This document shows positions 1-7,462 of a DNA stretch of 59,175 nt, in pieces (the stretch's first letter is position 1; each line of letters opens with the position of its first letter). Source of the DNA: Burkholderiaceae bacterium (GTDB lineage: Bacteria > Pseudomonadota > Gammaproteobacteria > Burkholderiales > Burkholderiaceae_E); contig JAGXFG010000025.1 of NCBI GenBank assembly GCA_024637395.1, positions 1 to 59,175 of the forward strand, read 5' to 3'. Made by a program: the position numbers and the translations under genes. The notes beneath the pieces are model-generated. The model was not told the origin of the DNA and did no database searches. It saw only the letters and a program-made list of their open reading frames with translations.

Positions 1-1619
1 GCATTGCGGTCGCGCTCCCCCCGAGTGCGCAGCATGTTGATGCCTGCGGCGAGCTGGTTAGCCAGTTCTGTCAGAAGGACGGTTTCCTGCTCGTCGAAGG
101 CGCGGACCGCTGCGGAATAAATACTCAACCCACCGATGGTTCTGCCGCTATCCACGAGCGGCAGCACGATGTTCGCGGCATAACCGCGGGCGAGCGCGGC
201 ATCTCGCCACGGCGCGAACCCCTGGTCACCCGCGATATCGCGGCACACCCGTGGCTTCCCACTGCGGATAGTCCGCGCCATCAGGGTTGCTGGCTGACCG
301 TCATCCTGGTCACTTTCAGGTGTGACGCCGGGGGAGGTTCCCGCCGATGGCTCACCGAACCAGGCCATCGGAGTGATGCCCCTATTGGAACTCGAGTTCA
401 CGTATGCAACCGTCGCAAATCGGTAGCCCCCGGCGCGCACGATGACGCGGCACATGTCCTGCAGCAAAGCCAGCTCGTTGGTGGCTCGATGCACCACTTG
501 ATTCCCGGCATAAAGAACCCTGAGTCCGCGGTTGGCCCGCGCGGCGCTGCGCGCTCGTTTCGCGATCAATGCCGCCGCCTGGTCGATCGCCAGCGCGAGC
601 TGCCCAATCTCGTCCCTTGTGTGCTTGAGCCCAGATCGGGTATTCAGGTCGCCTTCCGAAAAGCGCCTGGCCGCCTCCGCCAATTTCCCCATGGGGCGCA
701 CGGCAAGCCGATTAATGCCCCAGATCACCACCCCCATGACTGCCAGCAGGATTCCGATGGCAAGGGCAAATTTGGTGATCGTGTCGCGCTTCACATCGGC
801 TATGACGCTGTCCGTTGGCACGCTCTGCCAAAGGTACATTGGGCCTGAGACTGTTTCGAGTACGGTCACATGCGCGAAGAGCCGGTCTTCTCCCTCAAGG
901 TCGCCACCCTCAAAGGTGCCTTTGCCTCCTGCAGCGCGAATATGCTGGAAGATCGCCGAGCCAGCCGCATTCATGCCGATCCACCTCATATCGGCAGGCA
1001 GACTGACAGCAACATCTCCATTCGCGTCTACTACCGCCAGCCGAGCCCCTTCCGCAGGGTTCGACATCGCGAGTTCCTGGCCTAGCCAGTCTAGGTCGAG
1101 TATCAGCATAAGCACGCCGGTAACGCTACCGTTATCGCCCAGCATCGCCTTTGCGAACGCGATCGAGCGTTTGCCAATCACGCGTCCGACAAACACGTCG
1201 CTAACCACCATCTCATGGCGCGTCAGTGCAGCGCGAAAATAGGCTCGATCGGCAACGTTGGTCTGGGCTTCCAAGCCACTCGCAGCGCAAACCAGGTCGC
1301 CATTTGGCAGCGCCTTGACGATATTCTGGAACTGCGGCTCCGATCGCTGCCACGCCCGAAGCTCGTTCGCGCATGCCGCGCTTGACGATCCCGGCGCGAT
1401 ACTCGAACTGAGCATAAGTCCGTTGAGGATGGCGTCGGCTCGATTGGCGATGGATTGCTGCCGGGCGGCAATCAGTTCGGTACGATTGAGCAGCAACTCC
1501 TTGGCGCTGGCGATCCCGTTCTTACGGTCGACTACAAAGTCCCAAGTGAGCGAGCCGGCAGTTATCACCGTCGCCGTCGTCATGAGAAGAACAAAGCGCG
1601 CCCGTAGGGAAATGAACAT
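1..1619 (-). CDS. Membrane sensor protein (CACHE-HAMP-GAF), cut off by the window edge
   Basis: The frame is open from an ATG at 1619 to the left edge, about 539 codons without a stop, and an in-frame TGA lies two codons upstream of the ATG. Residues about 8-24 form a first membrane segment. Residues 30-280 look like a periplasmic dCACHE sensor; they include DRAYFRAAL near 124-132 and LMLILDLDWL near 170-179. A second membrane segment lies at about 283-303, a HAMP domain at 304-355 (RLAVRPMGKLAEAA, DEIGQLALAID), and a GAF domain at 375-530. Proteins of this layout usually continue into GGDEF/EAL, histidine kinase or other output domains, which lie outside the window. The ligand cannot be read from the sequence. 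The domain calls are by eye. Confidence 0.8.
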   Translation of the reverse strand, partial: MFISLRARFVLLMTTATVITAGSLTWDFVVDRKNGIASAKELLLNRTELIAARQQSIANRADAILNGLMLSSSIAPGSSSAACANELRAWQRSEPQFQNIVKALPNGDLVCAASGLEAQTNVADRAYFRAALTRHEMVVSDVFVGRVIGKRSIAFAKAMLGDNGSVTGVLMLILDLDWLGQELAMSNPAEGARLAVVDANGDVAVSLPADMRWIGMNAAGSAIFQHIRAAGGKGTFEGGDLEGEDRLFAHVTVLETVSGPMYLWQSVPTDSVIADVKRDTITKFALAIGILLAVMGVVIWGINRLAVRPMGKLAEAARRFSEGDLNTRSGLKHTRDEIGQLALAIDQAAALIAKRARSAARANRGLRVLYAGNQVVHRATNELALLQDMCRVIVRAGGYRFATVAYVNSSSNRGITPMAWFGEPSAGTSPGVTPESDQDDGQPATLMARTIRSGKPRVCRDIAGDQGFAPWRDAALARGYAANIVLPLVDSGRTIGGLSIYSAAVRAFDEQETVLLTELANQLAAGINMLRTRGERDRN

Positions 1620-1813
1620 GGCTCAATCCGGTTTGCGACGTGCGATGCTTCTTCAATGGTCGCCGTCGCCCTAGGAGCACGAAGTGCGCCCCCTTTTTTC
1701 GCAGTATTGATTGATTGAATCAACTCCACCGCAGTCATGGATGCGATTCGCGACGGGAGGCCGCTATGCTCAGATGAGTGGACGGCAGGCGTCAGATTTC
1801 TGATTACGATCGC

Positions 1814-1879
1814 CTACGAGTTGAAGAGGGTCGATTTGCCGACGTTGGGCAGGCCGACGATGCCGCATTGCAGGGCCAT
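1814..1879 (-). pseudogene. ychF: 5' remnant of ychF, copy A
   Basis: Read on the minus strand from the ATG at 1879, the translation is MALQCGIVGLPNVGKSTLFN followed by S and a TAG stop. This is the characteristic N-terminus of the YchF/Ola1 ATPase, including the GLPNVGKST P-loop, but only 21 residues remain of about 363. A Shine-Dalgarno-like AAGGA lies upstream of the ATG. The complete ychF is not in the window. A second copy of the same head and leader lies at 3391-3595. It is a remnant of a recombination or duplication event; whether the peptide is ever made is unknown. Confidence 0.8.
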
Positions 1880-2002
1880 CAAAAATCCTTATATATCAAG
1901 GCACCAGCGAGCCGAATGTCGGCTAAATCGCGGTGCCCGACCCGCGCCAGGCGCAGGTGTGGGATGGGGTCGGAGATCCCGAGAAAACCGTCAAAACGGG
2001 CG
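1836..2002. repeat. Direct repeat, copy A: ychF head plus leader
   Basis: About 167 bases that recur in the same orientation at 3428-3595 with scattered substitutions. The unit covers the first 15 or so codons of ychF and about 120 bases upstream of its start. It includes a short stem AGCCGA/TCGGCT at 1910-1924 nested in an outer GGCACC/GGTGCC pair (1900-1937). The two copies bracket the DUF3147 and methyltransferase genes. Confidence 0.8.
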
Positions 2003-2314
2003 TAGTCGCCAGGATTTTGTACTGGTTTTGTCTCGGAAGAGGGGTGATTGTTACGCTGGCTGGTGGGGGTTGGCGCGGGTCCTGCGGCTCTGGACTGGCG
2101 CAGGGGATCGACTCTGGCCAAGGCCAGCATCGGTATCCGGCGCGTCGGCACGGAGATATGATCGCTTGCAAGATGTTCGTTGAAAGACAAACCCAGCATT
2201 TCCCAACAATTTTGGGCTTCAAGCCAAACGGCCGGTACCGGCGCTGGGGATGCAGTCCAACCATTGCAGCGCTGCCGATCTCTATCTCGTCAACACGTCA
2301 GGCCACTACACCCC

Positions 2315-2665
2315 ATGTTCTACTACGCCCTGAAGGTCATCATCTCCGCTCTACTGATCGTTGCCATCTCCGAGATCGCCAAACGCTCGACCGGATTTGC
2401 GGCCTTGATCGCCTCGATTCCGATCACATCCTTGCTCGCCTTCGTCTGGCTTCAGGTGGAGGGCTCCCCTTCGGAGCGCATCGCCGAACTTTCCGGCCAG
2501 ATTTTTTGGCTGGTGCTGCCGTCACTGGTCCTCTTTCTGGCGCTCCCGTTCTTGCTCAAACAGGGGGTCAACTTCTGGATCAGTCTTGCTATTTCTGTAG
2601 CGGCGACGGCGGGCTGTTATCTGGCCCTTCTCCCATTGCTTCGCCGCGTGGGCGTCAACTTATGA
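2315..2665 (+). CDS. DUF3147 family small membrane protein
   Basis: 116 residues starting at an ATG (MFYYALKVII). The protein is almost entirely hydrophobic, with about four membrane segments: residues 3-20, 26-46, 60-78 and 85-107. The opening, with SEIAKRST and ALIASIPITSLLAFVWL, fits the DUF3147 family of short inner-membrane proteins, whose function is not known. It lies between the two ychF-leader repeats, so it may have arrived with that rearrangement. No clear ribosome binding site was seen, and an in-frame upstream start at 2180 is possible but would add an unlikely extension. Confidence 0.75.
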   Translation: MFYYALKVIISALLIVAISEIAKRSTGFAALIASIPITSLLAFVWLQVEGSPSERIAELSGQIFWLVLPSLVLFLALPFLLKQGVNFWISLAISVAATAGCYLALLPLLRRVGVNL

Positions 2666-2773
2666 TCGGCTGCCGGATACGGCGCGTCAGGGAACGTTGC
2701 CCCGCAGAACCCTGCCGAGCCCCTGGACTTGGAAGTCAAGCGCTACGCCGGAACACCGGTGCATAATTCACCG

Positions 2774-3373
2774 ATGGACCCAGGTGCCAGCGTGCGATTC
2801 TTCGACGCCCAGTTCCAAAGACAGGTGCGTCAGGCGGATTTGTGCCTGAATGAGTTCGAGGAAGCTGCTCTTCCGTATCTCAAAGGGCGCGTACTTGACT
2901 ATGGTTGCGGCCTGGGTAACCTTGCCCTCGCCGCGGCGCAACGGGGTTGTTCGGTGGTCGCGTTGGACGCAAGTCACACAGCGATCGAGCACATCCGGCG
3001 TATCGCCACGGAGCGATCGCTGCCGATCGATGCAGTTGAAGCAGATTTGCGAAGCCACGAACTCGCCGAGGAGTTCGACTCGGTCGTCTCGATTGGCTTG
3101 CTGATGTTCTTTGACTGCGACACGGCCTTTCGCCAACTTCAGGGTCTGCAATCGCACTTGCGCGTCGGCGGTGTGGCGGTCATTAATGTATTGGTCGAAG
3201 GGACCACGTACATCGATATGTTTGACCCCAAGGACCACTGTCTGTTTTCGCGCGACGAAATGCAGGCACGCTTCCAAGGCTGGGAAATCCTGCATTCCGA
3301 ATATCAGAATTTCGCCGCTCCCAAGGAACAGGTCAAATCTTTCTGTACGATCGTCGCACGCAAGTCGCGTTAG
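2774..3373 (+). CDS. Class I SAM-dependent methyltransferase
   Basis: 199 residues. Motif I of the Rossmann methyltransferase fold is seen as VLDYGCGLGNLALAAA near residues 40-55. The acidic end of beta-2 (VVALDAS) follows near 62-68, and motif II-III like segments (DSVVSIGLLMFFD, LRVGGVAVINVLVEG) follow. This resembles the TehB/UbiG-like small methyltransferases. The substrate cannot be predicted. I chose the ATG at 2774 because the homologous region begins there; GTG at 2759 and TTG at 2729 are in-frame alternatives. The gene sits inside the segment bracketed by the ychF-leader repeats and ends just before copy B. Confidence 0.8.
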   Translation: MDPGASVRFFDAQFQRQVRQADLCLNEFEEAALPYLKGRVLDYGCGLGNLALAAAQRGCSVVALDASHTAIEHIRRIATERSLPIDAVEADLRSHELAEEFDSVVSIGLLMFFDCDTAFRQLQGLQSHLRVGGVAVINVLVEGTTYIDMFDPKDHCLFSRDEMQARFQGWEILHSEYQNFAAPKEQVKSFCTIVARKSR

Positions 3374-3390
3374 CCCCTATCAGACCCGAG

Positions 3391-3471
3391 CTACTGGGTG
3401 ACCTGGCCAGCAGCGGAAGCGACCGACTTGCCGACGTTGGGCAGGCCGACGATGCCGCATTCCAGGGCCAA
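3391..3471 (-). pseudogene. ychF: 5' remnant of ychF, copy B
   Basis: The minus-strand frame from TTG at 3471 (ATG in copy A) reads LALECGIVGLPNVGKS and then leaves the ychF sequence, ending at a TAG at 3391 after 26 residues. The P-loop is intact as far as the serine; the tail VASAAGQVTQ is unrelated sequence. The break point therefore differs from copy A, which keeps four more ychF residues. The fragment lies immediately after the methyltransferase gene, converging on it. Confidence 0.75.
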
Positions 3472-3595
3472 CAAAAATCCTTTTATATCAAGGCGCCAGC
3501 GAGCCGAACGTCGGCTCCATCGCGGTGCCAGACCCGCGCCAGGCGCAGGTGTGGGACGGGGGCGGAGATCCTGAGCAAACCGTCAAAACGGGCGC
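3428..3595. repeat. Direct repeat, copy B: ychF head plus leader
   Basis: Second copy of the 1836-2002 unit in the same orientation. Differences are scattered substitutions with almost no indels. Some replace the start codon (ATG to TTG). The inner stem AGCCGA/TCGGCT (3502-3516) is unchanged while its three-base loop differs (ACG against ATG). The divergence implies that the duplication is not recent, or that each copy came from a different source. Confidence 0.8.
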
Positions 3596-3803
3596 GGGCA
3601 GAGGGCGTGCAGAGAACGAACATCGCCGGTATCCGTAACGCTTGAGATGAGATAGGGTTATGCTGAAGCGACCAGACGTAGTGTGTGGGGTGCCACGAAT
3701 TACTTGCCTGGGCCGCGTCACGCAATGCTAGCCCGAGGTGGACGTGAGCCCCGCTCCCGAAAACACGTTAGGCGTTTCAGGAGCCACCACCTGGAGTCCT
3801 GCT
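3596..3803. other. Gap before the hotdog-like gene
   Basis: Together with repeat B this makes a stretch of 430 bases without an intact gene. A GTG at 3738 is in frame with the following gene, but the ribosome binding site GGAG at 3793-3796 favours the GTG at 3804. No promoter or terminator stands out. Confidence 0.4.
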
Positions 3804-4544
3804 GTGAATACGGAACACCTCGAAATCCCGGAGCGCTTCTGCGGCCCACCGAACTCAGGGAACGGTGGTTATGTCTGCGGCCTCCTGGCCAAACACTTGT
3901 CAGGGGCCGTGTCCGTACGACTGAAAGCGCCGCCACCCCTGAAGGCAAAGCTGCGCCGCGAGTGGACGAGTGACTCTGCGCGGCTGTACTACGAGTCGGT
4001 GTTGATTGGAGAAGCGAAGTCTTGCGAGCTAACGCTGGAACTGCCGAACTGTTCGACATTGGCACAAGCTGAGCAGGCCGCTGAGGCGTTCCCAGGGTTC
4101 AAGAGCCATCCGTTCCCGCGATGCTTCGTCTGCGGACCCGCTCGCGAGGCCGGAGATGGGCTGCGCATCTTTTCTGGCCCACTACAGAACAAAAGCCAGC
4201 TCGCGGCACCCTGGGTGCCGCACGCCTCCCTCGCAGATGACGGCGGCAACATAGCCTCTGAGTTCATCTGGGCGGCGCTCGATTGCCCAAGTGCGTTTGC
4301 CGTGCTGCCCGTACCCGAAGGATTGGCCATCGTACTGGGCGAACTGTGCGTTTCGCTAGAAGGCACATTGACTGTTGGGCAACCAACTGTGGTCACATCG
4401 TGGCCTATTGCTCAGGAAGGCCGACGACGTACCGCTGGTAGTGCAATACACACGAGGGACGGGAAACTGGTCGCCTTTGCTCGCGCAGTTTGGGTCGAGG
4501 TGCCACAAAGTCAGTGGGTTACTTCGCGTGGCACAGACGCCTAA
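3804..4544 (+). CDS. Hotdog-fold thioesterase-like protein
   Basis: 246 residues from a GTG preceded by GGAG at 3793-3796. Two segments are distinctive: FCGPPNSGNGGYVCGLLA near residues 11-28, and PRCFVCGPAREAGDGLRIF about 110 residues in. I associate this layout with uncharacterised double-hotdog proteins of the acyl-CoA thioesterase superfamily. The C-terminal WVEVP end fits a last hotdog strand. No catalytic residue can be assigned with confidence and the substrate is unknown. It stands alone in the accessory region, after ychF repeat B and convergent with the BLUF gene. Confidence 0.55.
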   Translation: MNTEHLEIPERFCGPPNSGNGGYVCGLLAKHLSGAVSVRLKAPPPLKAKLRREWTSDSARLYYESVLIGEAKSCELTLELPNCSTLAQAEQAAEAFPGFKSHPFPRCFVCGPAREAGDGLRIFSGPLQNKSQLAAPWVPHASLADDGGNIASEFIWAALDCPSAFAVLPVPEGLAIVLGELCVSLEGTLTVGQPTVVTSWPIAQEGRRRTAGSAIHTRDGKLVAFARAVWVEVPQSQWVTSRGTDA

Positions 4545-4713
4545 CCCCTCGTATATGGACTCCCCCGCAAAGTAAGGGATTGATCGATTGTTGTGGCAGC
4601 GGGGTTGAGTCTGCAGTCGTATATCGAGCATCTGAAGCCATACCCACCTCGGTGGCGTCAGCCCCGAGGCCTTGGAACAGGTTTCAGCGTGAGGCTGAGA
4701 AGTGTCTTAATTC

Positions 4714-4739
4714 CGGGGGCTGTCCACGGAATGCCCCCG
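4714..4739. terminator. Hairpin at the 3' end of the BLUF gene
   Basis: A perfect 7-bp inverted repeat, CGGGGGC / GCCCCCG, with a 12-base loop lies five bases beyond the BLUF stop codon. It may end transcription of that gene and of the convergent hotdog-like gene. Neither side carries a convincing T-run, so it may act only as an mRNA-stabilising hairpin. Confidence 0.4.
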
Positions 4740-4743
4740 TCGC

Positions 4744-5178
4744 TCAGTTGGCGTCGTGAAAGAATTTCAGGAGCTTGAGGGCCTCGACGTTCGAGTGCTG
4801 GAACGCCGCCGGATCAAACGCCGCCTCGCCGATGCGGGCATGTCCCGGCAGACCGGCGAACAGCGCGTCGTCGACATTCTTGAACCCCATCGCCCACTCG
4901 CTGAACATGCGCTCTTCGATCTCGCCTTCGCCGAGCGTCAGAATGGTGTGGTGACGCTTGTCGCGCTTGATCTTGTCGTAGAGGGCGCGCACTTCGAGTT
5001 CGTCGCCTTCCAGCATCTGAATGAAGTACCCTTTGTTGGTGTCGGTCGAATACCGATAGATCAGCATGCCGGTGAGGCCCTTCGCGATATTGTTCTCACG
5101 GCTCAATGACAACAGCGACTCGAGCGCCGCAGCGTCCATCGGCTTCATTGCCGCGCTAACGTAGATGATGTAGTGCAC
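4744..5178 (-). CDS. BLUF-domain blue-light sensor (stand-alone)
   Basis: 144 residues. The start is a GTG with GGAG five bases upstream; a longer in-frame start at 5259 lacks support. Residues 1-100 form a BLUF flavin-binding domain. They carry the key Tyr6 (HYIIYVSAA), Asn30 (SRENNIAKGLTGMLIY), Gln54 (YFIQMLEGDE) and the conserved Trp95 (FSEWAMGF). A short insertion STDTNKG precedes the strand that carries the glutamine. The last 45 residues hold no known output domain, so this is a short BLUF protein of the PixD/BlrB type that would signal through a partner. No such partner (EAL, PatA-like or PixE-like gene) is adjacent. Photoreceptor function is inferred from the conserved residues. Confidence 0.85.
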   Translation of the reverse strand: MHYIIYVSAAMKPMDAAALESLLSLSRENNIAKGLTGMLIYRYSTDTNKGYFIQMLEGDELEVRALYDKIKRDKRHHTILTLGEGEIEERMFSEWAMGFKNVDDALFAGLPGHARIGEAAFDPAAFQHSNVEALKLLKFFHDAN

Positions 5179-5568
5179 GAACTCTCCTCGCTTTCCTTGT
5201 TTAAGACACGGGATCGCGGACTGGGCAAAGCCGGGTCGATGGCCCGGGGGCGCGGCCAACGCTCAGTTTGTGTATCACGCATAGTCCCGCAAAACAGTAT
5301 ATAGCGGGCAAGCGATCATGATCCGTTGACCGGTCCATCATCATGCTCTGATCGGCGCCAACAAACTGGGCATTTAGAAAGCGGCCGTTGGTCCAGGGCT
5401 CCTAACGCTGCGCAGCGGAAATTCAACCGCAAAAAACAAGGGCTACCCTAAGATGGCCCTTGCCTGTTGATGTTTCTGTCGGCAGGCTCCGGAGTTAGGC
5501 ACAAGATCCGCTCCCTGAATCACCTTAGCCCTGTTTCCAATTGTTCCTGATCCAGAAAGGAGAGAGCC
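5179..5568. other. Intergenic region between the BLUF gene and the small membrane protein gene
   Basis: 390 bases without a gene. It must hold the minus-strand BLUF promoter; AT-rich TATATACT sequence lies within CCCGC/GCGGG arms near 5287-5309. A hairpin with a T-run on the minus strand lies at 5437-5462. The rest shows nothing I can name. Confidence 0.4.
5437..5462 (-). terminator. Possible rho-independent terminator on the minus strand
   Basis: CAAGGGC and GCCCTTG form a perfect 7-bp stem around a 12-base loop. On the minus strand the stem is followed by TTTTTT. No intact minus-strand gene ends just upstream; the nearest is the FadL-type gene about 530 bases away. It may be the terminator of a lost gene. 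Confidence 0.45.
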
Positions 5569-5976
5569 ATGAGCTTCTACATTACTGCCGTGGCGACATC
5601 CATTGCCGCCCTGATCCTGGGACTCGGTTGGCTCTTTGCGGGAACCCTGTTGCTCAAGAGGTGGGGTCTCGAAACCAACGCTGCGGGCCTGCTGGTCGGT
5701 CGCCGTCTGGGCGTCGTCTACCTTGCCATGGCCTTGCTGCTGTTCCTGGGAAGGTCTGCCCCGCCATCCGAGTTGCGCTCAGTCGTCGCCATCGCCATGT
5801 TGGTATCCCTGGGACTGCTGGCTCTTTTGGGACTGATCGAGTTCAAGGCAGGTCGCGACCGCCATTCCAGGTGCGCGGCTGGTCCGATTCGAGAGAGGGG
5901 GGCACCTAGTGCTGAGCGTCGAGCAAGCGGCCATTCGCACTATGATCCAGCAACACATCGGAGGCCAGATGAGTGA
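5569..5976 (+). CDS. Small membrane protein with a replaced C-terminus
   Basis: 135 residues, with a good ribosome binding site (AAAGGAGAG) before the ATG. Residues 1-95 hold three hydrophobic segments: 7-27, 48-62 and 71-90. The segments LGWLFAGTLLLKRWG and LVGRRLGVVYLAMALLLFLGR look like an uncharacterised small inner-membrane family. From about residue 95 the sequence turns into charged, low-hydrophobicity residues (GRDRHSRCAAGPIRERG). At that same point a different frame starts to read as the tail of an alpha/beta-hydrolase. The original last membrane segment was probably lost by recombination. The function is unknown. Confidence 0.55.
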   Translation: MSFYITAVATSIAALILGLGWLFAGTLLLKRWGLETNAAGLLVGRRLGVVYLAMALLLFLGRSAPPSELRSVVAIAMLVSLGLLALLGLIEFKAGRDRHSRCAAGPIRERGAPSAERRASGHSHYDPATHRRPDE

Positions 5977-5980
5977 CTGA
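5850..5980 (+). pseudogene. C-terminal remnant of an alpha/beta-hydrolase
   Basis: In the frame ending at the TGA at 5978-5980 the translation contains IPGARLVRFERGGHLVL, followed by SVEQAAIRTMIQQHIGGQ. This matches the last strand and helix of alpha/beta-hydrolases, with the catalytic histidine in GGHL. The rest of the enzyme is missing. The frame differs from that of the upstream membrane-protein gene, so the junction near 5850 is a recombination scar joining two broken genes. Assignment is by motif recognition only. Confidence 0.6.
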
Positions 5981-5994
5981 GGCCACGGGGCGAT

Positions 5995-7251
5995 TCAGTA
6001 TTTCCAGCCGTAGCCGAGGCCCAGACTGTTCTCGGACAGGTGCAAGTTCGCGACGCCACCACCGTAATTGATCGGAATCGGCCCGCCGACTGTCTTCCTG
6101 AAGGCGTGGCTGTAATGGAAGCTCAGTTCGCCATGCTTGCCCTGCTTCCAGGTGGCACCAAGGGTCACGTGGTCCTGCACCACGCCGGGGGCCAGGATGT
6201 TCAGGAGGACCTCATCGCCAGGAATTGGTTGCGTGACATGGCTATAACCACCCCGTAGAGTCAGTTCGGGACTCGCGTCGTAGCTCGCACCAATTTTCAC
6301 GACCGAGACATTCCGCCACCCGAAACCAGGTCCATTGGACGAACCGAACTGCGTGCCGGTAAAGAGCGAATTCCCCACCGACTTGACGCTACCGAACTCG
6401 ATGCGCTGGACATCGGCCGCCAGCGTCAGCGCATTGGTCGCCTGCCAAGCTATGCCAACGCCATAGTTGGCAGGAACATCGAACCCACCCTGTTCCGCAA
6501 ACAGGCCCTTGTACTTGTCGAATTTGCCGGTCTTAGTCCTGGTGGCGTAGGTCGCGCCAATGCTCAGTTCGGGCGTCAGCCTGCCGGCATATCCAATGCG
6601 AAGCCCCCAACCGATCGCCGAGTCGGAACCCTGGTTGGAAAAATTGCCGGGCGACTCAGATGCGCCATTACCGGCAAAAAGTTCGATACCCTTGGCGGCG
6701 AAGCGCTGATAGGCAAGATTGACGGCAAGCCCAAGGGCGTGATCGTCATTCACTTTGTAGGCGAGCGAGGGCGAAATGAACAGCTGCTCGAGGTTGACGC
6801 CTGCGGCCCCCGTGGCGCCAAAGCCGCCCCACGGATTGCGGGCGTAATCGGTGTTCATGCCGCCATTCCCGTATACGGCCACACCGGCGGCCCACTGTGA
6901 ATTCAACTGTTTGACGTAGCCAAGTTCCGGGATCAGGAAGTTCCTGGTGTCATTGCCGTCATAGCTGCCATTCAAGCTGCTGCCGCCCGGTCCCGCGTTG
7001 CCGTCAATCTCGGCGCCGCGCTTGGGCTGGAACAGGGTCACGCCAATGTCTGCGCGCTCCCCGACGAATGCCGTTCCTGCGGGGTTGGTCGCTGCGGCCA
7101 GGCCATCCTGGGGCAGCGCGATGCCAATGCCGGCAATGCCTTGTGACTTCACTCCATAGCCGTGCGAGAAGTAACCATTTGTCGCGGAGGCGGTTTCAGT
7201 GGCAAGTAGTCCGAACAGAAGAATGGAGGGGAACGCTTTGGGGCTGATCAT
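5995..7251 (-). CDS. FadL/OmpP1-type outer-membrane transporter
   Basis: 418 residues with an N-terminal signal peptide (cleavage probably after TASA). The mature protein begins TNGYFSHGYGVKSQGIAGIG, the typical start of the Toluene_X/FadL family. NPAGTAFVGERADIGVTLF follows, then a series of beta strands, and the chain ends in an aromatic residue (GLGYGWKY), as expected for a 14-stranded barrel. FadL proteins admit long-chain fatty acids or aromatic hydrocarbons across the outer membrane. No fatty-acid or hydrocarbon genes are adjacent, so the substrate is open. The gene stands alone and is divergent from the DUF423 gene. Confidence 0.85.
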   Translation of the reverse strand: MISPKAFPSILLFGLLATETASATNGYFSHGYGVKSQGIAGIGIALPQDGLAAATNPAGTAFVGERADIGVTLFQPKRGAEIDGNAGPGGSSLNGSYDGNDTRNFLIPELGYVKQLNSQWAAGVAVYGNGGMNTDYARNPWGGFGATGAAGVNLEQLFISPSLAYKVNDDHALGLAVNLAYQRFAAKGIELFAGNGASESPGNFSNQGSDSAIGWGLRIGYAGRLTPELSIGATYATRTKTGKFDKYKGLFAEQGGFDVPANYGVGIAWQATNALTLAADVQRIEFGSVKSVGNSLFTGTQFGSSNGPGFGWRNVSVVKIGASYDASPELTLRGGYSHVTQPIPGDEVLLNILAPGVVQDHVTLGATWKQGKHGELSFHYSHAFRKTVGGPIPINYGGGVANLHLSENSLGLGYGWKY

Positions 7252-7462
7252 GAATGTTGGTCTCGTGAGTTTCCTGAAGACGCGCAGACTAGCAGCCCAA
7301 AGTCCACGACCAAACCAACTTATTCAGATTTGCTTATACGATTTGCCTGCTGCGCGTCGAAGAAGACGGCCAGAACCGAAGTTCAATACGCGCTAGCTGT
7401 GGGGTTACACTGGCTGACAACCGGCGGCATTAGGCCGCGAATCAATCGTGTTGAAAATCGCC

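Larger units (their letters stand above)
1620..2314. other. Intergenic stretch between the sensor gene and the DUF3147 gene
   Basis: No intact gene was recognised in these 695 bases. They hold the ychF 5' remnant and its leader (entered separately) between 1814 and 2002. The DNA looks more AT-rich than the core genes to the right. Several short open frames exist on both strands, but none has a recognisable domain or ribosome binding site. The 312 bases after the repeat (2003-2314) have no feature I can name. Confidence 0.5.

Noticed and set aside
1879-2199. A minus-strand frame through the ychF leader (HLRLARV, DIRLAGALI), similar in both repeats
   Set aside because: Most differences between the two copies change the amino acid, and copy B meets a stop after LAGALI. 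The similarity reflects duplicated leader DNA rather than a protein.
1836-3595. Integron attC-like cassette structure
   Set aside because: The repeats are long and carry a gene head; they lack the short imperfect-palindrome layout of attC sites, and no integrase is present in the window.
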